From Paraburkholderia madseniana (GTDB lineage Bacteria; Pseudomonadota; Gammaproteobacteria; Burkholderiales; Burkholderiaceae), in NCBI RefSeq assembly GCF_009690905.1, contig NZ_VOSW01000002.1, positions 1 through 64,000 on the forward strand: DNA of 64,000 nucleotides, written 5' to 3'. The position numbers and the translations under genes are program-made. A model generated the notes under the pieces. It was not told the DNA's origin and did not search any database. It was given only the letters and a program-made list of their open reading frames with translations. Within the stretch, counting starts at the first letter, position 1, and every line of letters starts with the position of its first letter. Positions 23,573 to 32,542 of the stretch are shown here, piece after piece.

Positions 23573-25102
23573 GTGACGCAAGGCTCGAGATACGATTTGC
23601 TCGTCGTGGGCGGCGGGATCAACGGCGCAGGCATCGCACGCGATGCGGCGGGCCGCGGCCTGTCGGTGCTGCTCTGCGAACAGGACGATCTGGCGTCCCA
23701 TACGTCGTCGGCCAGCACCAAGCTGATTCATGGCGGCTTGCGCTACCTCGAGTACCGAGAGTTCGGGCTGGTGCGCAAAGCCCTGCAGGAGCGCGAAACG
23801 CTGCTGCGCGCCGCGCCGCACATCATGTGGCCGCTGCGCTTCGTGATGCCGCACATGCCCGATCTGCGCCCGGCCTGGCTGATCCGCGCCGGCCTGTTCC
23901 TTTACGATCACCTCGCCAAACGCGAACTGCTGCCCGGCTCGCGCGGCATTGTGATGCGCAACCATCCTGCCGGCGCGCCGCTGGTCGATTCGATCAAGCG
24001 CGGTTTCGTGTATTCGGACGGCTGGGTGAATGACGCGCGTCTGGTCGTGCTGAACGCGCTGGATGCGAAGGAACGCGGCGCGAAGATTCTCACGCGCACC
24101 AAGCTGCTGAGCGCGGTACGCGCCGGCGGCGAATGGCGCGCACAACTCAAGCGCGCGGACGGCACGATCCTCGACGTGCGCGCCGCTTCGATCGCGAATG
24201 CGGCCGGACCGTGGGTCGGCGAATTGCTGCACGGCGCGCTCGGACGGGAAGCAACGCACAGCGTGCGCCTCGTGAAAGGCAGCCATATCGTCACGCGCCG
24301 TCTGTTCGAACACGATCACGCGTACATCTTCCAGAATCCGGACAAGCGGATCATCTTCGCGATTCCGTACGAACACGATTACACGCTGATCGGCACGACC
24401 GACCTCGAATATCGCGGCGACCCATCGCAAGTGGCGATCAACGCCGACGAAACACAGTACCTGTGCGATTCGATCAACCGCTACTTCAAAGAGAAGATCT
24501 CGCCGCAAGACGTGCGCTGGACCTACTCGGGCGTGCGTCCGCTGCTCGAGGAAGAAGGCGCGGACAACCCATCGGCGGTTACGCGCGACTACTCGCTCGA
24601 ACTCGATGCACCTGCGGGCGAAGCGCCGCTGCTGTCGGTGTTCGGCGGCAAGATCACGACCTTCCGCAAGCTCGCGGAAGAAGCCGTCGACAAACTCGCG
24701 TACGCGCTGCATAACGGCACACCCTCGTGGACGGCCGGTGCGCCGTTGCCCGGTGGCGATATTCCGCAAGCCAACTTCGAGCGCTTCCTCGCCGGTTTCA
24801 AGCAACAAAATGCATGGCTGCCCGCCGATCTGGCTCACCGCCTCGCGCGTGCATACGGCACGCGTGTGAAAAACATCATTGGCAACGCGCGCTCGGTGGC
24901 CGACCTCGGCCGCGCTTTCGCGCCGGGTCTCTACGAAGCCGAACTCACTTACCTGCGCGACACCGAATGGGCGCGCAGCGCGCAGGACGTCCTGTGGCGC
25001 CGCTCGAAACTCGGCCTGCACGTCGAACCGGGCACGCTCGATTCGATCACACACGACATTGACGCATGGTTCGCCCGCGAGCCGTTCCGACAGAGCGCCT
25101 AG
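23573..25102 (+). CDS. glpD: Glycerol-3-phosphate dehydrogenase (aerobic, FAD-dependent)
   Basis: This 509-residue membrane-associated flavoenzyme oxidises glycerol-3-phosphate to dihydroxyacetone phosphate and passes electrons to ubiquinone. The N-terminus carries the FAD dinucleotide fold (VVGGGINGAGIARDAAGRG, residues 10-28), followed by SSASTKLIHGGLRYLE and the GTTDLEYRGDP and SVFGGKITTFRKLAEEAVD motifs, then the C-terminal DAO domain. GTG is the start codon. A GlpR-type operator lies 59 bases upstream and glpK and glpF follow, with a 13-bp repeat array beginning at its stop codon. Confidence 0.95.
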   Translation: MTQGSRYDLLVVGGGINGAGIARDAAGRGLSVLLCEQDDLASHTSSASTKLIHGGLRYLEYREFGLVRKALQERETLLRAAPHIMWPLRFVMPHMPDLRPAWLIRAGLFLYDHLAKRELLPGSRGIVMRNHPAGAPLVDSIKRGFVYSDGWVNDARLVVLNALDAKERGAKILTRTKLLSAVRAGGEWRAQLKRADGTILDVRAASIANAAGPWVGELLHGALGREATHSVRLVKGSHIVTRRLFEHDHAYIFQNPDKRIIFAIPYEHDYTLIGTTDLEYRGDPSQVAINADETQYLCDSINRYFKEKISPQDVRWTYSGVRPLLEEEGADNPSAVTRDYSLELDAPAGEAPLLSVFGGKITTFRKLAEEAVDKLAYALHNGTPSWTAGAPLPGGDIPQANFERFLAGFKQQNAWLPADLAHRLARAYGTRVKNIIGNARSVADLGRAFAPGLYEAELTYLRDTEWARSAQDVLWRRSKLGLHVEPGTLDSITHDIDAWFAREPFRQSA

Positions 25103-25256
25103 CTAAACCGGTTAGTTGGATCGCTTAGTTAGGCCGCTTGGTTAAACCACTTAGTTGGGTCATTTAGTTGGGTCATTTAGTTGGGTCATTTAGTCAGGTC
25201 ACTGAGTTAAGCCATTTAGCTGAGCCGCATAGCCAGACCACCTGGGTCAGGCTATC
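25101..25256. repeat. Degenerate 13-bp tandem repeat array, about 12 units
   Basis: Twelve consecutive 13-base units run without gaps from the glpD stop codon. The central three (25153-25191) are identical, AGTTGGGTCATTT; outer copies drift (AGCTAAACCGGTT, AGTTAGGCCGCTT, AGTTAAGCCATTT, AGCCAGACCACCT and so on), and the twelfth is only weakly similar. This is the pattern of a minisatellite that expands in its middle. The array is noncoding, 13 not being a multiple of 3, and lies in the glpD-glpK interval. Confidence 0.9.
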
Positions 25257-25432
25257 GCAACACGGCCTCGCTACGTGAATGGACCCGCATGACCCGAACG
25301 AATTTTCACCCCTCGGCTACTGACAAAGCCGGGACGCACACGCTCAAACTGTTGCAGCCCGCTTAAAACAACAAGCCGTTCCCGTCGCCGGTCAGCAATC
25401 CGGCGATTCATAAAACACATGGAGAAGAGACA
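25257..25432. other. glpK upstream region
   Basis: About 175 bases between the repeat array and glpK. CCGAACGAATTTTC near 25297 contains one GlpR-like half-site. No separate promoter was clearly recognised. Confidence 0.4.
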
Positions 25433-26932
25433 ATGCAGGATCAGTACATCCTCGCGCTTGACCAAGGCACCACCAGCTCCCGCGCGATGCTGTTTGACCG
25501 GCTCGGCAATATCGTGTCGACCGCTCAGAAAGAATTCCAGCAAATCTATCCACGTCCGGGTTGGGTCGAACACGACCCGCAGGAAATCTGGTCGACCCAG
25601 GCCGGCGTCGCCGCCGAAGCGGTCACGCGTGCCGGCATGAACGGCACCTCGATTGCCGCGATCGGCATTACCAATCAGCGTGAGACCACCATCGTGTGGG
25701 ACCGCGAAACCGGTCATCCGATTTATAACGCGATCGTCTGGCAAGACCGCCGCACCGCCGACTTCTGCGATCAGCTCAAAGAGCAAGGTCTCGAAGAGAA
25801 AGTCCGCGCGAAAACCGGTCTGCCGATCGACTCGTACTTCTCGGCGACCAAGATCCGCTGGATTCTCGACAACGTCGAAGGCGCACGCGAAAAAGCGAAG
25901 CAAGGCCGCCTCGCCTTCGGCACGGTGGATAGCTGGCTGGTTTGGAATTTCACCAAAGGTGGTCTGCACGTCACCGACGTGACCAACGCGTCGCGCACGA
26001 TGCTGTTCAATATCCACACGCTGAAGTGGGACGACGAACTGCTCGAAGCGCTCGACATTCCGCGCAACATGCTGCCGGAAGTGCGTGCATCGTCGGAAGT
26101 GTACGGGCCGACCAAGACCACCGTGTTCGCCTCCAAGATTCCGCTCGCGGGCATCGCCGGCGATCAGCACGCGGCCCTGTTCGGCCAGATGTGCACGGAG
26201 TCGGGCATGGTGAAGAACACCTACGGTACCGGCTGCTTCCTCGTGATGAACACCGGCGACAAGCCGATCGAATCGAAGAACAATCTCGTCACCACCATTG
26301 CGTGGCAGATCGGCGACCAGATCAACTACGCGCTCGAAGGCAGCATCTTCATCGGCGGCGCGGTAGTGCAATGGTTGCGCGACGGCCTCGGCATCATCAA
26401 GAACGCAGCCGAGATCGAAACGATGGCGCGCAGCGTGCCGCATAGTGATGGCGTGTATCTGGTGCCCGCGTTTGCAGGCCTCGGTGCGCCGCACTGGAAT
26501 GCACGGGCTCGCGGCACGCTGTTCGGTGTGACGCGCGGCACGAGTTCGGCGCACATCGCTCGCGCCGCGCTCGACTCGATCGCGTATCAGTCGCTCGACG
26601 TGCTGAAAGCGATGGAGGCCGACTCCGGCATTCGCATCGGCGAATTGCGTGTGGACGGCGGCGCTTGCGCGAACAATCTGCTGATGCAATTCCAGGCGGA
26701 CATTCTCGGCGTGGACGCAGTGCGTCCGAAGATATCGGAGACGACCGCATTGGGCGCGGCGTATCTGGCCGGTCTCGCAGTCGGCTACTGGAAAGACGTG
26801 AACGAACTGAAAAGCCAGTGGGCGCTCGATCGTCGTTTCACGCCTGCCCTGCCGCACGCTGACGTCAAGGAGTGCCTCGACGGCTGGCAGCGCGCGATCC
26901 GCGCCGCGAAGGCCTGGGCCGACACGCCCTGA
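25433..26932 (+). CDS. glpK: Glycerol kinase
   Basis: This 499-residue FGGY-family kinase phosphorylates glycerol with ATP to give glycerol-3-phosphate for GlpD. The N-terminal ATP-binding DQGTTSSR motif (residues 10-17) and [11 protein letters not shown], the TNQRETT and [14 protein letters not shown] motifs, and the C-terminal FGGY signature region ([24 protein letters not shown]) are all present. Length matches the family. GGAGAAG precedes the ATG. It is the second gene of glpDKF. Confidence 0.96.
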   Translation: MQDQYILALDQGTTSSRAMLFDRLGNIVSTAQKEFQQIYPRPGWVEHDPQEIWSTQAGVAAEAVTRAGMNGTSIAAIGITNQRETTIVWDRETGHPIYNAIVWQDRRTADFCDQLKEQGLEEKVRAKTGLPIDSYFSATKIRWILDNVEGAREKAKQGRLAFGTVDSWLVWNFTKGGLHVTDVTNASRTMLFNIHTLKWDDELLEALDIPRNMLPEVRASSEVYGPTKTTVFASKIPLAGIAGDQHAALFGQMCTESGMVKNTYGTGCFLVMNTGDKPIESKNNLVTTIAWQIGDQINYALEGSIFIGGAVVQWLRDGLGIIKNAAEIETMARSVPHSDGVYLVPAFAGLGAPHWNARARGTLFGVTRGTSSAHIARAALDSIAYQSLDVLKAMEADSGIRIGELRVDGGACANNLLMQFQADILGVDAVRPKISETTALGAAYLAGLAVGYWKDVNELKSQWALDRRFTPALPHADVKECLDGWQRAIRAAKAWADTP

Positions 26933-27024
26933 TTGCTTTCCACCGGTTCCATAAGACACCTTTCGACATAACGAAGCCGCCTATCCAGCGGCTTCCCTAA
27001 CAACTATATTTCGGATACCAAATC

Positions 27025-27738
27025 ATGTCTCCTTACATTGCGGAATTCATCGGCACCGCGCTCCTCGTGCTGCTCGGCAACGGCGCGGTTGCCAACGTGC
27101 TGCTCGCGCGCACCAAGGGCAAAGGCGCGGACCTGATCGTGATCGTGATGGGCTGGGCGATGGCCGTGTTCATCGCCGTGTACGTCACGGCATCGTACAG
27201 CGGCGCGCACCTGAATCCTGTGGTCACGATCAGCCTCGCGCTGGCAGGCAAATTCGCGTGGCTCAAAGTGCCGGGCTACATCGCGGCGCAGATGCTCGGC
27301 GGGATGGCGGGCGCCCTGCTCGTGTGGCTCGCGTATCGTCAGCACTTCAATAAGGAAGGCGATGCCGACGTGAAGCTCGGCGTGTTCTGCACGTCGCCCG
27401 CGATTCGCAGCGTGCCGCATAACCTGCTCACTGAAATGATCGCGACGTTCGTGCTGATTCTCGGCGTGCTGTATCTGGCTTCGCCGCAAGTTGGCCTCGG
27501 TGCGCTCGACGCGCTGCCGGTCGGCCTGCTGGTACTCGGCATCGGCATTTCGCTCGGTGGCCCGACCGGTTACGCGATGAGCCCCGCGCGCGACCTGTCG
27601 CCGCGTCTGATGCACGCGCTGCTGCCGATTCCGGGCAAACGTGACAGCGACTGGCGTTATTCGTGGATTCCGGTGTGCGGTCCGTTGTTGGGCGGCGCGG
27701 CGGCAACAGGGCTGTATTTGTATCTGCACGCGCACTGA
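27025..27738 (+). CDS. glpF: Glycerol facilitator (aquaglyceroporin)
   Basis: This 237-residue MIP-family channel has six membrane spans and two half-helices. The first pore motif is NPV (SGAHLNPVVTISLAL) rather than NPA, and the second is SPA (GYAMSPARDLSPRLMHALLPIPGK) with the conserved Arg that sets the selectivity filter. It lets glycerol diffuse into the cell for GlpK. It is the third glp gene, 92 bases after glpK. The departures from NPA at both motifs are worth noting, but the Arg and the overall layout indicate an aquaglyceroporin. Confidence 0.93.
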   Translation: MSPYIAEFIGTALLVLLGNGAVANVLLARTKGKGADLIVIVMGWAMAVFIAVYVTASYSGAHLNPVVTISLALAGKFAWLKVPGYIAAQMLGGMAGALLVWLAYRQHFNKEGDADVKLGVFCTSPAIRSVPHNLLTEMIATFVLILGVLYLASPQVGLGALDALPVGLLVLGIGISLGGPTGYAMSPARDLSPRLMHALLPIPGKRDSDWRYSWIPVCGPLLGGAAATGLYLYLHAH

Positions 27739-27750
27739 TTCTGCACCGCA

Positions 27751-27801
27751 CGTGGGAGCGTATATGGGGCCCGCACAAGGCGCACTGATCACGCTCCCAC
27801 G
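27751..27801. repeat. 11-bp inverted repeat with 29-base spacer after glpF
   Basis: CGTGGGAGCGT (27751-27761) and ACGCTCCCACG (27791-27801) are perfect reverse complements. This could form a hairpin ending the glp transcript or protecting its 3' end, but no T run follows. Confidence 0.65.
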
Positions 27802-27934
27802 GCGCAAATGAGCGCCGACGGCAAGCGAAGGCGCCGCGCACGCGGCGTCAAAGCACGTATCATGATGCTTTCAATCTCCGCGCATGAGCTTGCAACTGTC
27901 TTGCTCGCGTGCCTCTCGCTTCCCGTTTTAAAGC

Positions 27935-28621
27935 ATGATCGACCACCTCATCTGTGACTGCGACGGCGTGCTCGTCGACAGCGAAATCATCGCTGACCGC
28001 GTAATGCTCGAAACGCTGTCCGCCACCTTCCCCGGCCTCGACTTCGAACCCGTCGTCAAGACGGCGTTCGGCCAGCAGACCTCGCGCTTTCTCGAAGGCA
28101 TCGAGAAGTCGTTCGATATCACGCTGCCTGCCGATTTCTTCAATACGATTGAACACAATGTCGAGCTTGAACTCGCGGCGTCGCTCAGCCCGATCAACGG
28201 CGTGCGCGACGCCTTGCAACGCGTGACGCTGCCGGCCGCGGTCGTGTCGAACAGCCGGATGGCGCGCGTGAATGCGTCGGTGCGGCGCGCGGGTTTGCAG
28301 CAGATTTTCGGCGAGCGGATTTTCAGCGCCGAACAGGTCGCGCGGCCCAAGCCTTATCCGGACGTGTATCTGTTCGCTGCGAAGACGCTGGGCGTGGAGC
28401 CCTCGCGCTGCGTCGTCGTGGAAGACAGCGTGGCCGGTTTGAATGCGGCACGAGCGGCGGGCATGAAGACGATTGCTTTCGTCGGTGCGAGCCACATCCC
28501 CGACGGTTATGCGGACGCGCTGCGCAAGATGGGCATGACACGCATCATGAAGCATATGGATGAACTGCCCGCGCTGGTCGAGGCCGGTGTGCGCGGCGAG
28601 TTTGGCGACGTGCAGTCTTAA
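27935..28621 (+). CDS. HAD-superfamily phosphatase (subfamily IA)
   Basis: This 228-residue enzyme has the HAD motifs DCDGVLVDSE (I, Asp nucleophile), VVSNS (II), KPYPDVYLFAAKTLGV (III, Lys) and VVEDSVAGLNAARAAGM (IV). The helical cap sits between motifs I and II, as in beta-phosphoglucomutase-like and YieH/6-phosphogluconate phosphatase members. Position after glpDKF may suggest a sugar-phosphate or glycerol-phosphate substrate, but that is inference only. Two terminators follow. Confidence 0.85.
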   Translation: MIDHLICDCDGVLVDSEIIADRVMLETLSATFPGLDFEPVVKTAFGQQTSRFLEGIEKSFDITLPADFFNTIEHNVELELAASLSPINGVRDALQRVTLPAAVVSNSRMARVNASVRRAGLQQIFGERIFSAEQVARPKPYPDVYLFAAKTLGVEPSRCVVVEDSVAGLNAARAAGMKTIAFVGASHIPDGYADALRKMGMTRIMKHMDELPALVEAGVRGEFGDVQS

Positions 28622-28638
28622 CGGATGCAGCAATAAAA

Positions 28639-28661
28639 AAGCCGGCTGCAATTGCCGGCTT
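28639..28661 (+). terminator. Hairpin after the HAD phosphatase gene
   Basis: An 8-bp stem AAGCCGGC/GCCGGCTT with a 7-base loop. An A run precedes it, so it works mainly as a minus-strand terminator (T run on that strand). Confidence 0.7.
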
Positions 28662-28676
28662 CAGAATCCTGAGAAA

Positions 28677-28706
28677 CCCCGCGCTTTTCCGAGCGCGGGG
28701 TTTTTT
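28677..28706 (+). terminator. Rho-independent terminator
   Basis: CCCCGCGC-TTTTCCGA-GCGCGGGG followed by six Ts. It ends plus-strand transcription convergent with ribB. Confidence 0.93.
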
Positions 28707-28714
28707 CTAACGCA

Positions 28715-29449
28715 TCAAACCTCATCCGCGACGCATTCGCGCGCCGTCGCCAGCGCCTGGCGGAATTCCACCAGCTCGGCGATCGTCAGCATCGGCAGAT
28801 TGTGTTGTTGAGCGAAGCGCTCCACATCCGCGCCGCGCGTCATCGTGCCGTCCGCGTTCATCAGCTCGCACAGCACGCCGGCCGGCTTCAGACCCGCGAG
28901 AATCGCCAGATCGACCGTGCCTTCGGTGTGGCCGCGACGCGCGAGCACGCCGCCTGGTTGTGCACGCAGCGGAAACACGTGTCCCGGACGCACGATGTCG
29001 GCAGGTTTCGCCGTATCGCTGATAGCCGCGCGGATTGTCGTCACGCGATCGAGTGCGGACACGCCGGTGGTCACCCCATCGCGCGCTTCGATCGAGACCG
29101 TGAACGCGGTGCCGTGACGGCTCTCGTTGTTGACAGACATCGGCGGCAGTTCGAGTGCGCGGATCTTCTCGTCGGGCAGGCACAGGCAGACGATGCCGCT
29201 GCATTCGCGGATCAGCAAGGCCATGGTTTCGACGGAAAGACGCTCGGCGGAAACGATCAGATCGGCTTCGTTCTCGCGGTCGTGATCGTCTTGCAGGACG
29301 ACAGCGCGGCCATCGCGCATGGCTTGCAAGGCGGCGGCGATACGCGGCGGAACGGGCTCGGTGGCGAGCAGCGGGAGGTCAAGTGACGCGCTATCCGCAA
29401 TCACCGACGGAGCAGGAAAAGTAGCAAAGGACATAGTTGAAACGCTCAT
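28715..29449 (-). CDS. ribB: 3,4-dihydroxy-2-butanone-4-phosphate synthase
   Basis: This 244-residue protein is a single-domain RibB. It converts ribulose-5-phosphate to 3,4-dihydroxy-2-butanone-4-phosphate and formate in riboflavin synthesis. The catalytic loop is [13 protein letters not shown], with [23 protein letters not shown] and [14 protein letters not shown] further on. The first 36 residues are an extension before the conserved core; an alternative start five codons in (29434) is possible. An FMN riboswitch lies upstream at 29585-29758, so expression should fall when flavin is plentiful. It is separate from the main rib operon. Confidence 0.93.
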   Translation of the reverse strand: MSVSTMSFATFPAPSVIADSASLDLPLLATEPVPPRIAAALQAMRDGRAVVLQDDHDRENEADLIVSAERLSVETMALLIRECSGIVCLCLPDEKIRALELPPMSVNNESRHGTAFTVSIEARDGVTTGVSALDRVTTIRAAISDTAKPADIVRPGHVFPLRAQPGGVLARRGHTEGTVDLAILAGLKPAGVLCELMNADGTMTRGADVERFAQQHNLPMLTIAELVEFRQALATARECVADEV

Positions 29450-29584
29450 CGCAAAAGTTGGGCGAAAAACGTTTCAGGGCATTGCAAACAGACAAAGACG
29501 CGCCGTTGAACGCCGCGCAAAGCGGCGCTCGCGCACCGCCCGAACCTCTGGCGGCATCACGGAAACGAACATGACTATCTGCAC

Positions 29585-29758
29585 ATCTTCTTCCATCCGG
29601 ACTCTAACCGTCGGCTCTGGCTTCTCACCAGATCTGCTGACCCCACTGCGCTTTCGATACGCTGAAAGCTGAACGAAGCGGGCGCTCGCGGGCTCACCGG
29701 CTCACGCTTTCGCGCTGCCGGCATACCGCCGGTGGGGAATTTCGCCCCGCCCTGAAGA
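29585..29758 (-). ncRNA. FMN riboswitch (RFN element) controlling ribB
   Basis: On the minus strand the 5' side reads GGGCGGGGCGAAATTCCCCACCGGCGG and the 3' side GCAGATCTGGTGAGAAGCC, GAGCCGACGGTTAGAGTCC, GGATGGAAGAAG, the near-invariant sequences of the FMN-binding element. It ends about 135 bases upstream of ribB on the same strand. FMN binding would repress ribB by termination or by hiding its ribosome-binding site. Confidence 0.95.
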
Positions 29759-29897
29759 CGCACTGATTGCCGGATTGACCGGCCGGCAAAGAATACAACA
29801 GTCGCGCGAAACCTGCAGCGCAACCCCTACTGGCTAGACGGACATCTCGGCTTCACCGCCGATTTTGACAGCACATCCGCCTGAAAAACCGCATTCG

Positions 29898-30587
29898 TCA
29901 AACCGGCGCGGCCTGGCGTGTCAAATCGTGCGGCGCGGGCACATCCCAGCGCGGCGGCGTTTCCGCCTTCAACGTGACGCGAAACGCGCGCGCTTCGGTG
30001 TCGCCGGGATTGCGCAGGCTGTGCGGCTGGTCGGCATCGAACACGATTGCGTCGCCCGTGGCCAGCAATTGGCGCTGGTCGTGCACGCTGACTTCCAGCG
30101 TGCCTTCGCTGACCACCAGATTCACCGTGGTGCCCGGCGCGCGGCGCGTGCCGGCCTCGGTATGCAACGGCGCGATACGCAGCTCGTGAAACTCGGCGGC
30201 GGTCGGTTCGGCGTCGGGATAAAGCGGCCGGGCCGAGTAGCGCCCATTCGAACTGACGAGCCGCGACGAACGCTCCGCCGGCAAATGCTCGAAGCCGTTG
30301 GTCGCATGACGCCGCAAGAACGCCGCCACCGAAACCTTCAACGCCGATGCCACTTTGCAGAGCACCTTGATCGACGGCACGCTGCGCGCCGACTCGATCT
30401 GCGCGAGCATCGCTCGCGAGACGCCCGAGGCGCGGGCGAGAGCGTCAAGCGAAAGTTGGCGCTCGGCGCGCAAACGGGCGAGATTCACGCCGACCAGATG
30501 TTCAAGAGCATCGAAAGGTTCAGCGGCACGCGGCGACGCATCGGTGTCAGCCGTGGGATCGCGAACCAGCGCAAGCGGGGAATGCAT
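29898..30587 (-). CDS. XRE-family regulator with C-terminal cupin domain
   Basis: This 229-residue regulator has an N-terminal HTH_3 domain (NLARLRAERQLSLDALARASGVSRAMLAQIESARSVPSIKVLCKVASAL, about residues 36-90) and a C-terminal cupin (about 145-205, LEVSVHDQRQLLATGDAIVFDADQPHSLRNPG). Cupin-XRE proteins sense small metabolites such as polyamines, amino acids or sulfur compounds. Upstream lies a 14-bp inverted repeat, and the downstream gene in the opposite orientation is unrelated. The ligand is unknown. Confidence 0.87.
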   Translation of the reverse strand: MHSPLALVRDPTADTDASPRAAEPFDALEHLVGVNLARLRAERQLSLDALARASGVSRAMLAQIESARSVPSIKVLCKVASALKVSVAAFLRRHATNGFEHLPAERSSRLVSSNGRYSARPLYPDAEPTAAEFHELRIAPLHTEAGTRRAPGTTVNLVVSEGTLEVSVHDQRQLLATGDAIVFDADQPHSLRNPGDTEARAFRVTLKAETPPRWDVPAPHDLTRQAAPV

Positions 30588-30644
30588 GATTGCCTCCAGG
30601 AGCGCCGCCGGACGGCGGGCAAGCGGTTAGTGGAAGCAAGATAG

Positions 30645-30826
30645 CACTGCGCCCCGCCGCGCCCAACGAAGTTATCTTCACACTGTTATCAGCATTGCGG
30701 AGGACGATTCTCGCAAAGCTTGTGCGAATTTTTCATATGGGCGTGTCTGGGGCAGATGTGGTTGAGCACGCTCACACGCACTCAACCACATCTGGATCCG
30801 TGGACGTCAGGTGCGCCCACGCAGAC
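30645..30826. other. Intergenic region containing a long inverted repeat
   Basis: The interval separates the minus-strand XRE-cupin gene from the end of the minus-strand MFS gene. AAGTTATC and TGTTATCAG near 30669-30687 may be operator half-sites for the XRE regulator. The 14-bp inverted repeat is listed separately. Confidence 0.4.
30753..30794. repeat. Perfect 14-bp inverted repeat with 14-base loop
   Basis: CAGATGTGGTTGAG (30753-30766) and CTCAACCACATCTG (30781-30794) are perfect reverse complements, far longer than chance. It lies 33 bases after the MFS stop codon, so a transcript-ending or mRNA-stabilising hairpin is likely, although no T run follows on either strand. Confidence 0.85.
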
Positions 30827-31993
30827 TCAGGCGCCTTGCGCCACGGTCCTTGCCGGCGCATCCATCCGCGCCGCGAACCACGTGAGCAACAACGCCACCA
30901 CGCTAACCGCTGCCGCAACCCACGGCAGCGTATCGAGCGAATGGCCGTGATTGATCACCAGACCGCCGAGCCACGCGCCGCCCGCATTGCCCACGTTGAA
31001 CGCACCGATGTTCAGCGTCGAAGCCAGATTCGGCGCGGCGGCGGCCTTCTCGACCACACGCATCTGCAACGGCGGCACCGTCGCGAACGCCGCAATGCCC
31101 CACACGAAAATGGTAATCGCCGCCGCCACCTGCGAGTGGCTGGTACGCGCGAAGATCGCCATGACTACCGCGAGCGCCACCAGGATTCCCATCAGCGAAG
31201 GCATCAACGCGCGATCCGCGAGCTTGCCGCCCACGGTGTTGCCGATCGTGAGACCGACGCCGAACAGCACCAGAATCAGCGTGACACCACGCGGCGAGAA
31301 ACCGCTGACCTGTTCGAGAATCGGCGCGATATAGGTGAACACGACGAACACACCACCGAAGCCCAGCACGGTCATCGCGAGCGCAGTCCAAACTTGCGGG
31401 TCCTTCAGCACGCGCACTTCGTGACCCAGACCAACCGGGCCGGAATCATGGCGATTTGGCACCAGCAGCGACACGCCCGCCAGCGACAGCACGCCAAATG
31501 CGCTGACGATCCAGAACGCCGCACGCCAGCCAAACTCCTGGCCGACGAAAGTCCCGAACGGCACGCCGAGTACATTCGCGAGCGTCAAGCCGGTGAACAT
31601 CAGCGCAATGGCGCTTGCCCGCTTTTCAGCCGGCACGAGCGAAGCCGCCACCACCGCACCGATGCCAAAGAACGAGCCATGCGCGAACGACGTCACCACG
31701 CGCGCGATCATCAGCACCGAATAGCTGGACGCAATCGCGCACAGCGTATTGCCGACGATGAACACGCCCATCAGCAACTGCAACGCGAGTTTGCGCGGCA
31801 TCTTGCTGGTGACCACGGCGAGCAGCGGCGCACCGACGGCGACGCCGAGCGCATAGCCGCTCACCAGCAAACCGGCCGAGGGAATCGACACAGTCAGATC
31901 GCGCGCGACCTCGGGCAGCAAGCCCATGATCACGAACTCGGTCGTGCCGATCGCGAAAGCGCTAATCGCGAGCGCCAGTAATGGAATGGGCAT
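30827..31993 (-). CDS. DHA1-family MFS exporter (AraJ/Ydhp type)
   Basis: This 388-residue transporter has 12 predicted helices and the DHA1 sequence FAIGTTEFVIMGLLPEVARDLTVSIPSAGLLVSGYALGVAVGAPLLA, typical of AraJ/YdhP sugar or drug exporters. The start at 31993 with GGAG seven bases upstream is preferred over 32032. It is downstream of a VOC-family gene on the same strand (31 bases), with the LysR gene divergent from that pair, suggesting a LysR-controlled export or detoxification unit. Substrate unknown. Confidence 0.87.
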   Translation of the reverse strand: MPIPLLALAISAFAIGTTEFVIMGLLPEVARDLTVSIPSAGLLVSGYALGVAVGAPLLAVVTSKMPRKLALQLLMGVFIVGNTLCAIASSYSVLMIARVVTSFAHGSFFGIGAVVAASLVPAEKRASAIALMFTGLTLANVLGVPFGTFVGQEFGWRAAFWIVSAFGVLSLAGVSLLVPNRHDSGPVGLGHEVRVLKDPQVWTALAMTVLGFGGVFVVFTYIAPILEQVSGFSPRGVTLILVLFGVGLTIGNTVGGKLADRALMPSLMGILVALAVVMAIFARTSHSQVAAAITIFVWGIAAFATVPPLQMRVVEKAAAAPNLASTLNIGAFNVGNAGGAWLGGLVINHGHSLDTLPWVAAAVSVVALLLTWFAARMDAPARTVAQGA

Positions 31994-32024
31994 TTTTCTA
32001 CTCCAGGTTCTAAAGTTGAGCGTG

Positions 32025-32426
32025 TTAGCCACGGTGGGCGTTGCGCAGCGCCGTCACGAATTCGATGACCACACCCGGCGCGAGCGCGACGAAAAGCTGC
32101 TGTTCGGCTTGCTGCGGCCCCATCTGCGGCACTTCGGCAAGCTGATAAAGCAGGTCCGCCGCATGCACGCGCCGCAAGAGCGTCGCCCATTCGTCGGCAC
32201 TTTCCAGCCGGAAGGCGACATGGTCGATGCGCGGCATGGCCCTGCCCGCTACGGCGGGCACCGTCGCATCGATCAGATGAATCACCGGCCGGCCGTTCGC
32301 ATACAGCCAGTAGCCGTCGATCGAAAACGGCGGACGCGCGCCCTCCGTCAGCCCGGCGACGTCGACGAAGAAACGTCGGGCGGTCTCGAGGTCAGCGGTG
32401 ACGATCGTTGCGTGATCGAGTTGCAT
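32025..32426 (-). CDS. VOC-family (glyoxalase/bleomycin-resistance fold) protein
   Basis: This 133-residue protein has the paired beta-alpha-beta-beta-beta modules of the vicinal oxygen chelate fold. Likely metal ligands are His5 (MQLDHATIVTADLETARRFF), the His and Glu in RIDHVAFRLE, and the Glu in VVIEFVTALR. It is the first gene of a unit with the downstream MFS exporter and is divergent from a LysR regulator. The start at 32426 is chosen because the N-terminus then fits the fold. Substrate unknown. Confidence 0.8.
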   Translation of the reverse strand: MQLDHATIVTADLETARRFFVDVAGLTEGARPPFSIDGYWLYANGRPVIHLIDATVPAVAGRAMPRIDHVAFRLESADEWATLLRRVHAADLLYQLAEVPQMGPQQAEQQLFVALAPGVVIEFVTALRNAHRG

Positions 32427-32542
32427 GGCGTGGGCTGCACGGAGCACAAAGGGTTTACGAGGAGTGCATTGTGAGCGGAACACGCCAGTTTGATAATTGG
32501 CGTAGCATTTGAAGCATTTTCAAATCTATTTGAAAGATCGCG

